This document shows positions 1 through 5,810 of a DNA stretch of 9,252 nucleotides, in pieces. The stretch covers positions 1-9,252 of the forward strand of contig SKUV01000263.1 in NCBI GenBank assembly GCA_007129775.1, written 5' to 3'. The position numbers and the translations under genes are program-made. Origin of the DNA: Paracoccaceae bacterium (lineage in GTDB: Bacteria; Pseudomonadota; Alphaproteobacteria; Rhodobacterales; Rhodobacteraceae). Numbering within the stretch: the first letter of the stretch is position 1; each line of letters begins with the position of its first letter. Below the pieces are notes generated by a model, which saw only the letters and a program-made list of their open reading frames with translations, was not told the origin of the DNA and did no database searches.

Positions 1-1
1 C

Positions 2-277
2 CCGCCACCGGCGCCCGCGCCCGCAGCAGCCGGCGCCCCTGCGCCGGCCGGCACCAGCCAAGCCCCGGCTGACCCCGCCCATCCCGCCCCCCCGGAGTCC
101 CCGGAAATGACCAGCACACACCCCGAACCGCCCGATCTGGCACAGATTGCCGCGCGGCTGCGCAGGCTCTCGCCCGAAGACGCCGCCGCGCATCGCGACG
201 CGCTGGAGCGGCTGCGTCAGCGCCTCGTCGCGCTGCACGCCCGGCGCTCCGAGGCGCTGCTGGCCGGGTTCCGGTAG
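2..277 (+). CDS. 3' end of an unrecognised Ala/Pro-rich protein (5' truncated by window)
   Basis: The reading frame is open from the left edge to a TAG at 275-277. The first ~35 residues are an Ala/Pro/Gly-rich low-complexity stretch typical of a flexible linker. They are followed by a ~45-residue charged segment rich in Leu, Arg and Ala (e.g. LAQIAARLRRLSPEDAAAHR), which should form amphipathic helix or coiled coil. Third codon positions are strongly G/C, supporting coding. There is a second reading: an ATG at 107 has a GGAG nine bases upstream and overlaps, as ATGA, a stop in another frame at 108-110. A separate 56-aa gene starting at 107 is therefore possible. I favour one continuous protein because the Pro/Glu-rich composition runs across that ATG. 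No family is recognised and no function is proposed. Confidence 0.5.
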   Translation, partial: PPPAPAPAAAGAPAPAGTSQAPADPAHPAPPESPEMTSTHPEPPDLAQIAARLRRLSPEDAAAHRDALERLRQRLVALHARRSEALLAGFR

Positions 278-313
278 CGCCCGGCCGCAGCGGATCAGGA
301 GGTGAATTCGCGC

Positions 314-341
314 TTGCACCTGACAGCCAATCGGGTATCCA
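314..341 (+). promoter_or_regulatory. Candidate sigma-70-type promoter for tRNA-Pro
   Basis: A TTGCAC at 314-319 and a TATCCA at 336-341 are separated by 16 bases. The start of transcription would fall a few bases before the tRNA 5' end at 354, the usual arrangement for a single tRNA gene. The -10 element is only a partial match, so the call rests on position as much as on sequence. Confidence 0.4.
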
Positions 342-353
342 TGCCCCCGGTGT

Positions 354-431
354 CGGGCTGTGGCGCAGCCTGGTTAGCGCGTCCGTCTGGGGGACGGAAG
401 GTCGTGAGTTCGAATCTCGCCAGCCCGACCA
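354..431 (+). tRNA. tRNA-Pro (anticodon GGG, reads CCC)
   Basis: A full cloverleaf can be drawn. The acceptor stem CGGGCTG (354-360) pairs with CAGCCCG (421-427), followed by discriminator A and an encoded CCA (429-431). The anticodon arm is TCCGT-CTGGGGG-ACGGA, giving anticodon GGG. The T arm GTGAG-TTCGAAT-CTCGC has one G-T pair. The D loop is one base longer than in the common 77-nt form, giving 78 nt with CCA. It is likely a single-gene transcript, with a candidate promoter just upstream and a hairpin terminator just downstream. Confidence 0.97.
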
Positions 432-439
432 TCCTGCAC

Positions 440-471
440 AAGCCCGCCTCGGCCCGACCGTCGCGGGCTTT
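440..471 (+). terminator. Hairpin terminator after tRNA-Pro
   Basis: An 8-bp stem AAGCCCGC (440-447) / GCGGGCTT (463-470) closes a 15-base loop and ends in a run of three T residues. It lies nine bases after the tRNA, so it most likely ends that transcript before dcd. The T run is short, which makes it modest as an intrinsic terminator. Confidence 0.6.
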
Positions 472-501
472 GGCATTCCCGACAGACGGACCCCGCCCCG
501 G

Positions 502-1611
502 ATGACCGCAATCGCCCTCCCCGACCGCCCCGGCGTGCTGCCCGACCACGCGCTGCACGGGCTCATCGCTGGCGGCGCCATCCGCGCCGCGCCCCCCATC
601 CTGCCCGATCAGGTGCAGCCCGCCAGCCTCGATTTGCGACTCGGCGCCGTGGCCTACCGCGTGCGCGCCTCGTTTCTGGCCGGCGCCGGCCGCAGCGTGG
701 CCGAAAGGCTGGCCGAGTTCGAGATGCACCGGATGGATCTGACCGGCGGCGCGGTGCTGGAAAAGGGCTGCGTCTATGTGGTCCCGCTGGCCGAGGCGCT
801 GGCGCTGCCGGCGGGCGTGCAGGCGGTGGCCAATGCCAAATCCTCCACCGGGCGGCTCGATCTGCTCACACGGGTGATCACCGACGGTGGAACCGAATTC
901 GACCGTGTGGCGCCGGGCTATGCCGGCCCGCTCTATGCCGAGATTTGCCCGCGCTCCTTCTCGGTGCTGGTGCGGCCGGGCCAGCGGCTCAACCAGATCC
1001 GGTTTCGCGCTGGCCAGTCGGTGCTGGACGACACCGAACTGAGCGCGCTGCAGGATGCCGAGACGCTGGTCTCGGGCGGCCCCGCCGTGATCTCCGAAGG
1101 GCTCGGCTTTTCGGTGGACCTGCGCGGGACAGGCGCCGGCCCGGTCCTGGTGGGCTTTCGCGCCAAGCCCCATACCGGGGTGATCGATCTCGACCGGATC
1201 GGCCATTACGTCCCCTCCGATTACTGGGAGGATATCCGCACCGCCGAAGGTCGCATCATCCTCGACCCCGGCGCCTTTTATATCCTCGTCAGCCGCGAAT
1301 CGGTCCACATCCCGCCCGGTTACGCCGCCGAGATGGCGCCCTTCCTCGCCATGGTCGGCGAATTCCGGGTCCATTACGCGGGCTTTTTCGATCCGGGCTT
1401 CGGCCATGCCGCCGCGGGCGGTCACGGCGCGCGCGGGGTGCTCGAGGTGCGCTGCCACGAGGCACCCTTCGTGCTCGAACACGGCCAGATCGTGGGGCGG
1501 CTGATCTACGAACGCATGGCCGCGCGGCCCGACCGGCTCTATGGCGCAGGGATCGCGTCGAATTATCAGGGCCAGGGGCTGAAGCTGTCCAAGCATTTCC
1601 GGATGGGCTGA
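502..1611 (+). CDS. dcd: dCTP deaminase, long two-domain form
   Basis: The 369-aa product should deaminate dCTP to dUTP in the cytoplasm, feeding dUMP and thus dTMP synthesis. The first dUTPase-fold half carries QPASLDLRLG (39-48), AKSSTGR (112-118), PGYAGPLYAEI (138-148) and RPGQRLNQIRF (158-168). By eye, Ser114, Arg118 and Glu147 match the catalytic Ser111, Arg115 and Glu138 of the E. coli enzyme. A second, diverged half follows (about 215-369) with SRESVHIPPGYAAE (264-277), AGFFDPGFG (293-301), a Glu at the corresponding strand (LEV, Glu315) and the tail NYQGQGLKLSKHF. The usual E. coli-type enzyme is about 190 aa, so this is the duplicated form known from alphaproteobacteria. No good Shine-Dalgarno precedes the ATG; a GTG at 535 is a less likely alternative. 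The gene stands alone on its strand. Confidence 0.93.
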   Translation: MTAIALPDRPGVLPDHALHGLIAGGAIRAAPPILPDQVQPASLDLRLGAVAYRVRASFLAGAGRSVAERLAEFEMHRMDLTGGAVLEKGCVYVVPLAEALALPAGVQAVANAKSSTGRLDLLTRVITDGGTEFDRVAPGYAGPLYAEICPRSFSVLVRPGQRLNQIRFRAGQSVLDDTELSALQDAETLVSGGPAVISEGLGFSVDLRGTGAGPVLVGFRAKPHTGVIDLDRIGHYVPSDYWEDIRTAEGRIILDPGAFYILVSRESVHIPPGYAAEMAPFLAMVGEFRVHYAGFFDPGFGHAAAGGHGARGVLEVRCHEAPFVLEHGQIVGRLIYERMAARPDRLYGAGIASNYQGQGLKLSKHFRMG

Positions 1612-1639
1612 GCGTATCCGCGGCTGCACCACGCAGCGA

Positions 1640-1666
1640 AAGGCCGCCGCTTGCTCCGACGGCCTT
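1640..1666 (+). terminator. Possible hairpin terminator after dcd
   Basis: AAGGCCG (1640-1646) and CGGCCTT (1660-1666) form a 7-bp stem with a 13-base loop, 28 bases past the dcd stop. There is no T run, so it is at best a weak or Rho-assisted terminator. It sits in the 170-base gap between two convergent genes, where a terminator is expected. Confidence 0.4.
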
Positions 1667-1781
1667 CGACCAGATGCAACGGCAAGGCGCTGCGTTGCGG
1701 CCTGCCGTAATCAATGCGCGTGCCATTCCGGCCGGTGCCTTCCCCCGAGAACAGAGCGACAATACCGACAGACCGCCCCGC

Positions 1782-2456
1782 TCAGGCCAGATGCGAAAGC
1801 GCCTCGTCCACTGTCTGCACATCGCCGAAGGTGCCCAGAAACGCGGCCAGCGCGGCGCGATGCTCCTCGTCGCTGCGCGTGGCATTGGCATCCGACAGCA
1901 TGATGACGCGGAAATCCTCCATCATCGCATCGCGGGCCGAGGTGTCGCAGCAGACATTGGTCAGCGTGCCGGCGATGAGCACGGTGTCGATCCCACGCGC
2001 CCGCAGCAGCCCCGGCAGCGGCGAGGCACCGGGCAGGAAGGCCGAAAACCTGTCCTTGGCGGCGCGGATATCACCGGGCTCGGGCGCCAGCCCTTCGGCC
2101 AGCGCCGTGAGCGGGGCGCCTGCGCGCAGCCCGGCCCGCGCCGCATCGCCCCGCGCGCCGGGATTGGTCATCGCGAAATAGCTGTGCCATTCGCGCACCC
2201 CGCCCCGCAGTTCCGTCACTACCCAGGCCACCGTTCCGCCGCGCTCGCGCAATCCCGCGGCGCAACGGTTGATCGCGGGGATGATGCTGCGGGCGACGGG
2301 AATTTCCAGCGGGGCACCGGGCGCGGTAAAGAACGCCTGCATATCGATCACCACCAGCGCCGTGCGCATCGGCTCTAGCCGGTCGAAGGCATGGCGGCGG
2401 CCATGCTTGGCGATCATGCGGTCTGTAGCCCATGCGGGCAGGTCATCGGGATGCAT
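1782..2456 (-). CDS. Isochorismatase-superfamily cysteine hydrolase
   Basis: This 224-aa protein has the isochorismatase/nicotinamidase fold, whose members hydrolyse amides, ureido groups or vinyl ethers through an Asp-Lys-Cys triad. The triad is visible: Asp38 in ALVVIDMQ, Lys134 in RAAKDRFSAF and Cys169 in GTLTNVCCDTSARDA, with Leu165-Thr166 as the expected cis-peptide site. The C-terminal LSDANATRSDEEHRAAL block is typical of the RutB-like and N-carbamoyl-amidase-like branch. Substrate cannot be read from the sequence; an amide or carbamoyl compound is more likely than isochorismate because no siderophore or phenazine genes are near. The start at 2456 fits the family N-terminus (roughly 30 residues before the first strand), though its ribosome site is weak. 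The gene is not part of an operon here: it converges on dcd and lies downstream of a tRNA. Confidence 0.9.
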   Translation of the reverse strand: MHPDDLPAWATDRMIAKHGRRHAFDRLEPMRTALVVIDMQAFFTAPGAPLEIPVARSIIPAINRCAAGLRERGGTVAWVVTELRGGVREWHSYFAMTNPGARGDAARAGLRAGAPLTALAEGLAPEPGDIRAAKDRFSAFLPGASPLPGLLRARGIDTVLIAGTLTNVCCDTSARDAMMEDFRVIMLSDANATRSDEEHRAALAAFLGTFGDVQTVDEALSHLA

Positions 2457-2485
2457 CGGCGTGATCTCTGGTCTGGTGTTGGATC

Positions 2486-2514
2486 ATGTTGGCACCCGGC
2501 GTCACACAAGCCAA
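2486..2514 (-). promoter_or_regulatory. Weak candidate promoter for the cysteine hydrolase gene
   Basis: Read on the minus strand, TTGGCT (2514-2509) and CAACAT (2491-2486) are 17 bases apart and lie about 30 bases before the start codon at 2456. Both hexamers are only partial matches to consensus. Position and spacing are the main support. Confidence 0.28.
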
Positions 2515-2639
2515 GTCCTGCGGCAGTTTGCGCGGCATTCAACACCTTCGAGCCCGGATAGAAACTCGGCCCGGCCAACCGCGACCGCAGCCCCGCAGCG
2601 TCAGGCACGGCCGTGGGAGCGGAAACCGAGGGAAAGACA

Positions 2640-2677
2640 GAAATGAAGAAAAATTCCAGAGACTTACCTGAAAATAA
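2640..2677 (-). terminator. U-rich trailer of tRNA-Thr, probable termination region
   Basis: Immediately after the tRNA CCA the minus strand reads TTATTTTC, then a weak inverted repeat (CAG...CTG) followed by AATTTTTC. This is the most AT-rich patch in an otherwise very GC-rich window. It fits a U-rich termination zone, but the hairpin is poor. The rest of the 2457-2677 gap shows nothing else I can support beyond the promoter candidate. Confidence 0.35.
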
Positions 2678-2753
2678 TGGTGCCGCGTGAGGGGATCGAA
2701 CCCCCGACCTTCGCTTTACAAGAGCGCTGCTCTACCAGCTGAGCTAACGCGGC
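2678..2753 (-). tRNA. tRNA-Thr (anticodon TGT, reads ACA)
   Basis: On the minus strand the acceptor stem GCCGCGT (from 2753) pairs with ACGCGGC, followed by discriminator A and encoded CCA (2680-2678), 76 nt in all. The D arm is GCTC-AGCTGGTA-GAGC. The anticodon arm is GCGCT-CTTGTAA-AGCGA with anticodon TGT at 2720-2718. The T arm GGGGG-TTCGATC-CCCTC is standard. The first anticodon-stem pair (27-43) is G opposite A, a mismatch where a Watson-Crick pair is usual. A CATAAC at 2773-2768 could be its -10 box, but I see no convincing -35. Confidence 0.97.
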
Positions 2754-2855
2754 ACGCGGGCCGGCGGGTTATGGCCGACCGTCGAGGCAATTACACCGAA
2801 TCCGGGCGCGGGGCAATCAGCCAAAACAAGCGGTGCGGGCGCCTGCCGTTACCCC

Positions 2856-2861
2856 TATACT
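2856..2861 (+). promoter_or_regulatory. Possible -10 element for the gene at 2890
   Basis: TATACT at 2856-2861 is a good -10 hexamer in a GC-rich background, 28 bases before the start codon. No recognisable -35 lies 16-19 bases upstream, so this is suggestive only. Confidence 0.3.
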
Positions 2862-2878
2862 GCCCCGCGGATCAGATC

Positions 2879-2883
2879 GGAGG
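2879..2883 (+). promoter_or_regulatory. Ribosome binding site that fixes the start at 2890
   Basis: GGAGG at 2879-2883 sits six bases before the ATG at 2890. The same frame is open back to an ATG at 2833, but that start has no such site and would add a non-conserved-looking, Arg/Pro-rich 19-residue leader. Confidence 0.75.
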
Positions 2884-2889
2884 GCAGCG

Positions 2890-3765
2890 ATGCATGTGGT
2901 CTATCATATCGGCGCGCATTGCACCGACGAGGACAAGCTGGTGCGCAGCCTTCTCAAGAATCGCGGGCAACTGGCGCCGCAAGGGGTGGTCGTGCCCGGG
3001 CCGGGGCGCTATCGCCCGGTGCTGCGCGAGGCGCTACGCAGCCTGCGCGGCCGTCCGGCCAGCCACGACATGCAGGAGACGCTGCTGGATGCGATCATCG
3101 ACGAGGACCGGGCCGAACGGCTGGTGCTGTCGTCCGAATCCTTTCTGTGCGCGCCGATGCGGGCGGTGACGGACGGCGTGCTCTACCCCATGGCCGAAAG
3201 CAAATCGCCCTGGTTTTCGCAACTGTTCCCCGAGGACAGTTGCGAATACTTTCTCGCGATCCGCAATATCGCCGCCTTCCTGCCGGCGCTGGTGGCGCGG
3301 CTCAATGCCGAGGATCGCGCCGCCATCCTCGCGACAACCGATCCTGAAAGTCTGCGCTGGACCGATGTGGTGGTGGCCCTGCGCGATGCCAACCCGGATG
3401 CGGCGCTGACGGTCTGGTGCGACGAGGACAGCCCGCTGTTGTGGCCCGAAATCATCTGCGCCATGACCGGCCTGCCCGAAGGCAGCTCCGTCGAAGGCGC
3501 CGACGACCGGCTGCGCGAGGCGATGACTGATGCCGGCGCCGCCCGCATGGCCGCCTATATGGCGGCGAACCCGCCGCCCACGGTGGCGCTGCGGCGGCGC
3601 GCGCAGGCGGCCTTTCTCGACAGTTTCGCCGATGCCGCCCGGCTCGAACAGGAACTGGACCTGCCCGGCTGGACAGAGACGACAATCGAGACCCTGTCAG
3701 CCGCCTATGAGGCCGATTGCGCCCGCATCCGCGCGCTGCCGGGCGTCACCTTTCTCGAACCTTGA
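2890..3765 (+). CDS. Hypothetical protein, sulfotransferase-like but with a degenerate PAPS loop
   Basis: This is a 291-aa soluble protein with no signal peptide or membrane segment. Its N-terminus (MHVVYHIGAHCTDEDKLVRS) has the shape of the first strand and loop of bacterial sulfotransferases, HIG-x-H-K-T-G-T-T, followed by a 'leave N R ... L ... G V' segment (LLKNRGQLAPQGVVVPGPGR, 21-40) also seen there. A segment around FLAIRNIAAFLPAL (121-134) is placed like the second PAPS-contacting strand, and the stretch 153-195 resembles the late sulfotransferase core. The loop residues Lys and Thr that hold the 5'-phosphosulfate are replaced (HCTDEDK), so sulfotransfer is doubtful. The family assignment is inference from visual resemblance; the reading frame itself is secure from codon bias and its strong ribosome site. 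It stands alone and converges on the transport operon, so no partner can be named. Confidence 0.88.
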   Translation: MHVVYHIGAHCTDEDKLVRSLLKNRGQLAPQGVVVPGPGRYRPVLREALRSLRGRPASHDMQETLLDAIIDEDRAERLVLSSESFLCAPMRAVTDGVLYPMAESKSPWFSQLFPEDSCEYFLAIRNIAAFLPALVARLNAEDRAAILATTDPESLRWTDVVVALRDANPDAALTVWCDEDSPLLWPEIICAMTGLPEGSSVEGADDRLREAMTDAGAARMAAYMAANPPPTVALRRRAQAAFLDSFADAARLEQELDLPGWTETTIETLSAAYEADCARIRALPGVTFLEP

Positions 3766-3781
3766 CCGCCGCGGACAGCCC

Positions 3782-3795
3782 GCCCGGCGCCGGGC
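3782..3795. repeat. 14-bp perfect palindrome between convergent genes
   Basis: GCCCGGCGCCGGGC is self-complementary and lies in the 41-base gap between the stop of the + strand gene (3765) and the stop of the minus-strand operon (3807). As RNA it would give a 5-bp GC stem with a 4-base loop on either strand. There is no T run, so a shared bidirectional terminator is possible but not shown. Confidence 0.4.
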
Positions 3796-3806
3796 ACGGG
3801 CCCGTC

Positions 3807-4760
3807 CTATCCCGCTGCGCTCTGAAGCCGGCTGCGCAGCGCGGCGAGCCGGCCCAGTCCGCGGGCGCCACCGGGCCGGGCCAGCGCCTCGGCCGCCGCC
3901 GCATGGCCGGCATCGAGGCAATCGGTCAGCGACAGCCGCGCGAGCCATGCATCGAGAAAACCTGCATTGAAGGCATCGCCCGCCCCCACCGTATCGACCA
4001 CCCGGGTTGCGGTGGCGGGGCGCCGGATCTCGTGGCCGTCGCGCAGCGCGCGCGCGCCCTCCGCCCCTTCCTTTATCACCACAAGCGGCGCATAGGCCGA
4101 CAGCGGCGCGTGGCGTTGCAATGCCTCGGCCTCCATCGCATTGGGCAGAAACAGATCGACCCCCTGCAGCAGCGCCGGCAGATCGTCACGCGCCAGCACC
4201 GCATCATCCCATGAACAATCGACCGAAACGCTCATCCCGGCCGCCTTGGCCGCACGGACCAGACCCGGCTCTTCGGCCAGCGTGGCAAGCTCGCCCAGAT
4301 GCATATGGCTGTGCCGGCCCGTCGCAAGCAGCGCGCCCAGCCCTTCGGGCACCGCCGGGCCCGCACGCCGGGTCAGAAAGGCGCGGTCGTCGCCGGTGAC
4401 CATGGCGACCGTGATCTGCGGATCGGCCCCCTCGGAGGCGGGCTGGCAATGGCCCAGATCGACGCCGGAGCCGGAAAGCTCCGCCGCCAGCGCACTGCCG
4501 AAAGGCTCCGCCGGCAGAACCGCCGCAAGCGATGCGCAGCGCCCCAACGCGGCGCAATAGGCCGCCGTGATATAGGCCCCGCCGCCCGCCGCCACCGTAA
4601 GCCGCCCGGCATAGACCTCCTGCCCCGGCACCGGCAGGCCCGGAAGATCAGACAGCACGATATCGCAGTAAAGCCTGCCGACACAGAGGATTGCGCCCGA
4701 TGGCCCCTGCGCCGCCTCGGCCCGTCCCGCCACCGTGCCCGGTGTCGCCTGCGGCGTCAC
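3807..4760 (-). CDS. PfkB/ribokinase-family carbohydrate kinase
   Basis: This 317-aa cytoplasmic kinase should transfer phosphate from ATP to a hydroxyl of a sugar, nucleoside or related compound. The PfkB signature DTVGAGDAFNAGF (256-268) is intact, with Asp262 as catalytic base in the GAGD anion hole. Other family marks are the early sugar-side segment AAGGGAYITAAYCAALG (57-73), LPNAMEAEAL (205-214) and VIKEGAEGA (228-236), the ATP-side strand. About 22 residues precede the first core strand (AILCVGRLYCDIV), longer than usual. It starts at GTG; GTGA at 4760-4757 overlaps the stop of the ATPase gene, and AAGG lies seven bases upstream. It is the last gene of the operon, so it likely phosphorylates the imported compound or a product of the lyase. 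The actual substrate cannot be told from the motifs. Confidence 0.92.
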   Translation of the reverse strand: MTPQATPGTVAGRAEAAQGPSGAILCVGRLYCDIVLSDLPGLPVPGQEVYAGRLTVAAGGGAYITAAYCAALGRCASLAAVLPAEPFGSALAAELSGSGVDLGHCQPASEGADPQITVAMVTGDDRAFLTRRAGPAVPEGLGALLATGRHSHMHLGELATLAEEPGLVRAAKAAGMSVSVDCSWDDAVLARDDLPALLQGVDLFLPNAMEAEALQRHAPLSAYAPLVVIKEGAEGARALRDGHEIRRPATATRVVDTVGAGDAFNAGFLDAWLARLSLTDCLDAGHAAAAEALARPGGARGLGRLAALRSRLQSAAG

Positions 4761-5806
4761 GCGATGGCCTTTCCGGACGGATCGAACAGATGCATATTCG
4801 CGAGATCGGCCGCCAGATGCACCGACTCCCCCAGCCGCGGCGGATTGCGCCCGCTGGCGCGCGCGATCACTTCGCGCCCGCCGATATCCACATAGACCAG
4901 CGTCTCGGAGCCCAGCGGTTCGAGCACATTCACCCGGCCCGAGAATAGCCCGGGCTCGGGGCTGACCACCAGATCGTCGGGCCGGATGCCCAGCGTCACC
5001 GCGCTGCCCTCGGCCAGCGCCAGTTCGGTGCCAAGCTCCTGCCCCGCCACATGCAGCCGCCCGCCCTGCCAGCGTGCATCGAGCATGTTCATCGACGGCG
5101 CGCCGATGAATTGCGCGACAAAGGTATTGGCGGGCTTGTGGAAAACCTCGGTGGGCGTGCCAACCTGCTGGATATGGCCGTCCTTCATGATCACGATACG
5201 GTCGGCCATGGTCATCGCCTCCACCTGATCGTGGGTGACGAAGACGATCGTGGTGCCCACCCGCTGGTGCAGCTTCTTGATTTCAAGCCGCATCTGGGTG
5301 CGCAACTGCGCGTCGAGATTGGACAGCGGCTCGTCGAACAGAAAGACCGACGGCTCGCGCACCATGGCCCGGCCGATGGCAACCCGCTGGCGCTGCCCGC
5401 CCGACAATTGCGCGGGCTTGCGTTCAAGGTAATCGGTCATCGACAGGATCGCCGCGACCTCTTCGATGCGCTTTTGCTTGTCGGCCTTGGGCATCTTCGC
5501 GGTGCGCAGGCCGAAGCCGATGTTGTTGCGCACGGTCAGGTGCGGATAGATGGCGTAGTTCTGGAACACCATGGCGATATTGCGCTGCTTCGGCTCCAGA
5601 TGGTTCACGACCCGGTCGCCGATCATGATCTCGCCCGAGGTGACCTCTTCCAGCCCGGCGATCATCCGCAGCGTGGTGGATTTGCCGCAGCCCGACGGGC
5701 CGACGAGCACGACGAACTCGCCATTGGCGATATCGAGATTGATGGAATGGAGAACCTCGGTGCTGCCATAGGCCTTGACGAGATTGCGCAGGGTGACGGT
5801 GGCCAT
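4757..5806 (-). CDS. ugpC: Sugar-type ABC transporter ATP-binding protein (UgpC/MalK family)
   Basis: This 349-aa subunit powers a CUT1-type importer at the inner face of the membrane. The nucleotide-binding domain is complete: Walker A GPSGCGKST (36-44), Q-loop Gln82, signature LSGGQRQR (134-141), Walker B VFLFDEP (154-160, Asp158 and Glu159), D-loop SNLD and switch His192. Residues from about 235 on form the TOBE-type regulatory domain, with the usual GIRPDD and ending NMHLFDPSGKAIA. Length matches the UgpC/MalK/MsmK group. The symbol is a family label and does not imply glycerol-3-phosphate as substrate. Its ATG lies four bases after the lyase stop, and its Shine-Dalgarno (GAGGAA) overlaps the last lyase codons. 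Two permeases are encoded two genes upstream, completing the membrane complex except for the binding protein. Confidence 0.95.
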   Translation of the reverse strand: MATVTLRNLVKAYGSTEVLHSINLDIANGEFVVLVGPSGCGKSTTLRMIAGLEEVTSGEIMIGDRVVNHLEPKQRNIAMVFQNYAIYPHLTVRNNIGFGLRTAKMPKADKQKRIEEVAAILSMTDYLERKPAQLSGGQRQRVAIGRAMVREPSVFLFDEPLSNLDAQLRTQMRLEIKKLHQRVGTTIVFVTHDQVEAMTMADRIVIMKDGHIQQVGTPTEVFHKPANTFVAQFIGAPSMNMLDARWQGGRLHVAGQELGTELALAEGSAVTLGIRPDDLVVSPEPGLFSGRVNVLEPLGSETLVYVDIGGREVIARASGRNPPRLGESVHLAADLANMHLFDPSGKAIA

Positions 5807-5810
5807 TGGG

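Noticed and set aside
295..1632. A 445-codon open frame on the minus strand covering the whole dcd gene
   Set aside because: It is antisense to a well-supported enzyme gene, has no recognisable domain, and is explained by high GC, which removes stop codons from the opposite strand. It would also run through the tRNA-Pro.
945..2378. A 477-codon plus-strand frame overlapping dcd and the hydrolase gene
   Set aside because: It is Arg/Pro/Gly-rich with no motif, in a shifted frame of dcd and antisense to the hydrolase; a composition artefact.
2414..2608. A 64-codon minus-strand frame upstream of and overlapping the hydrolase start
   Set aside because: It has no ribosome site or recognisable motif. 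The region is better read as the leader and promoter of the hydrolase gene.
354..2753. Genomic island or integration site between the two tRNA genes
   Set aside because: I found no integrase, no repeat of either tRNA 3' end elsewhere in the window, and no shift in base composition. dcd is a housekeeping gene.
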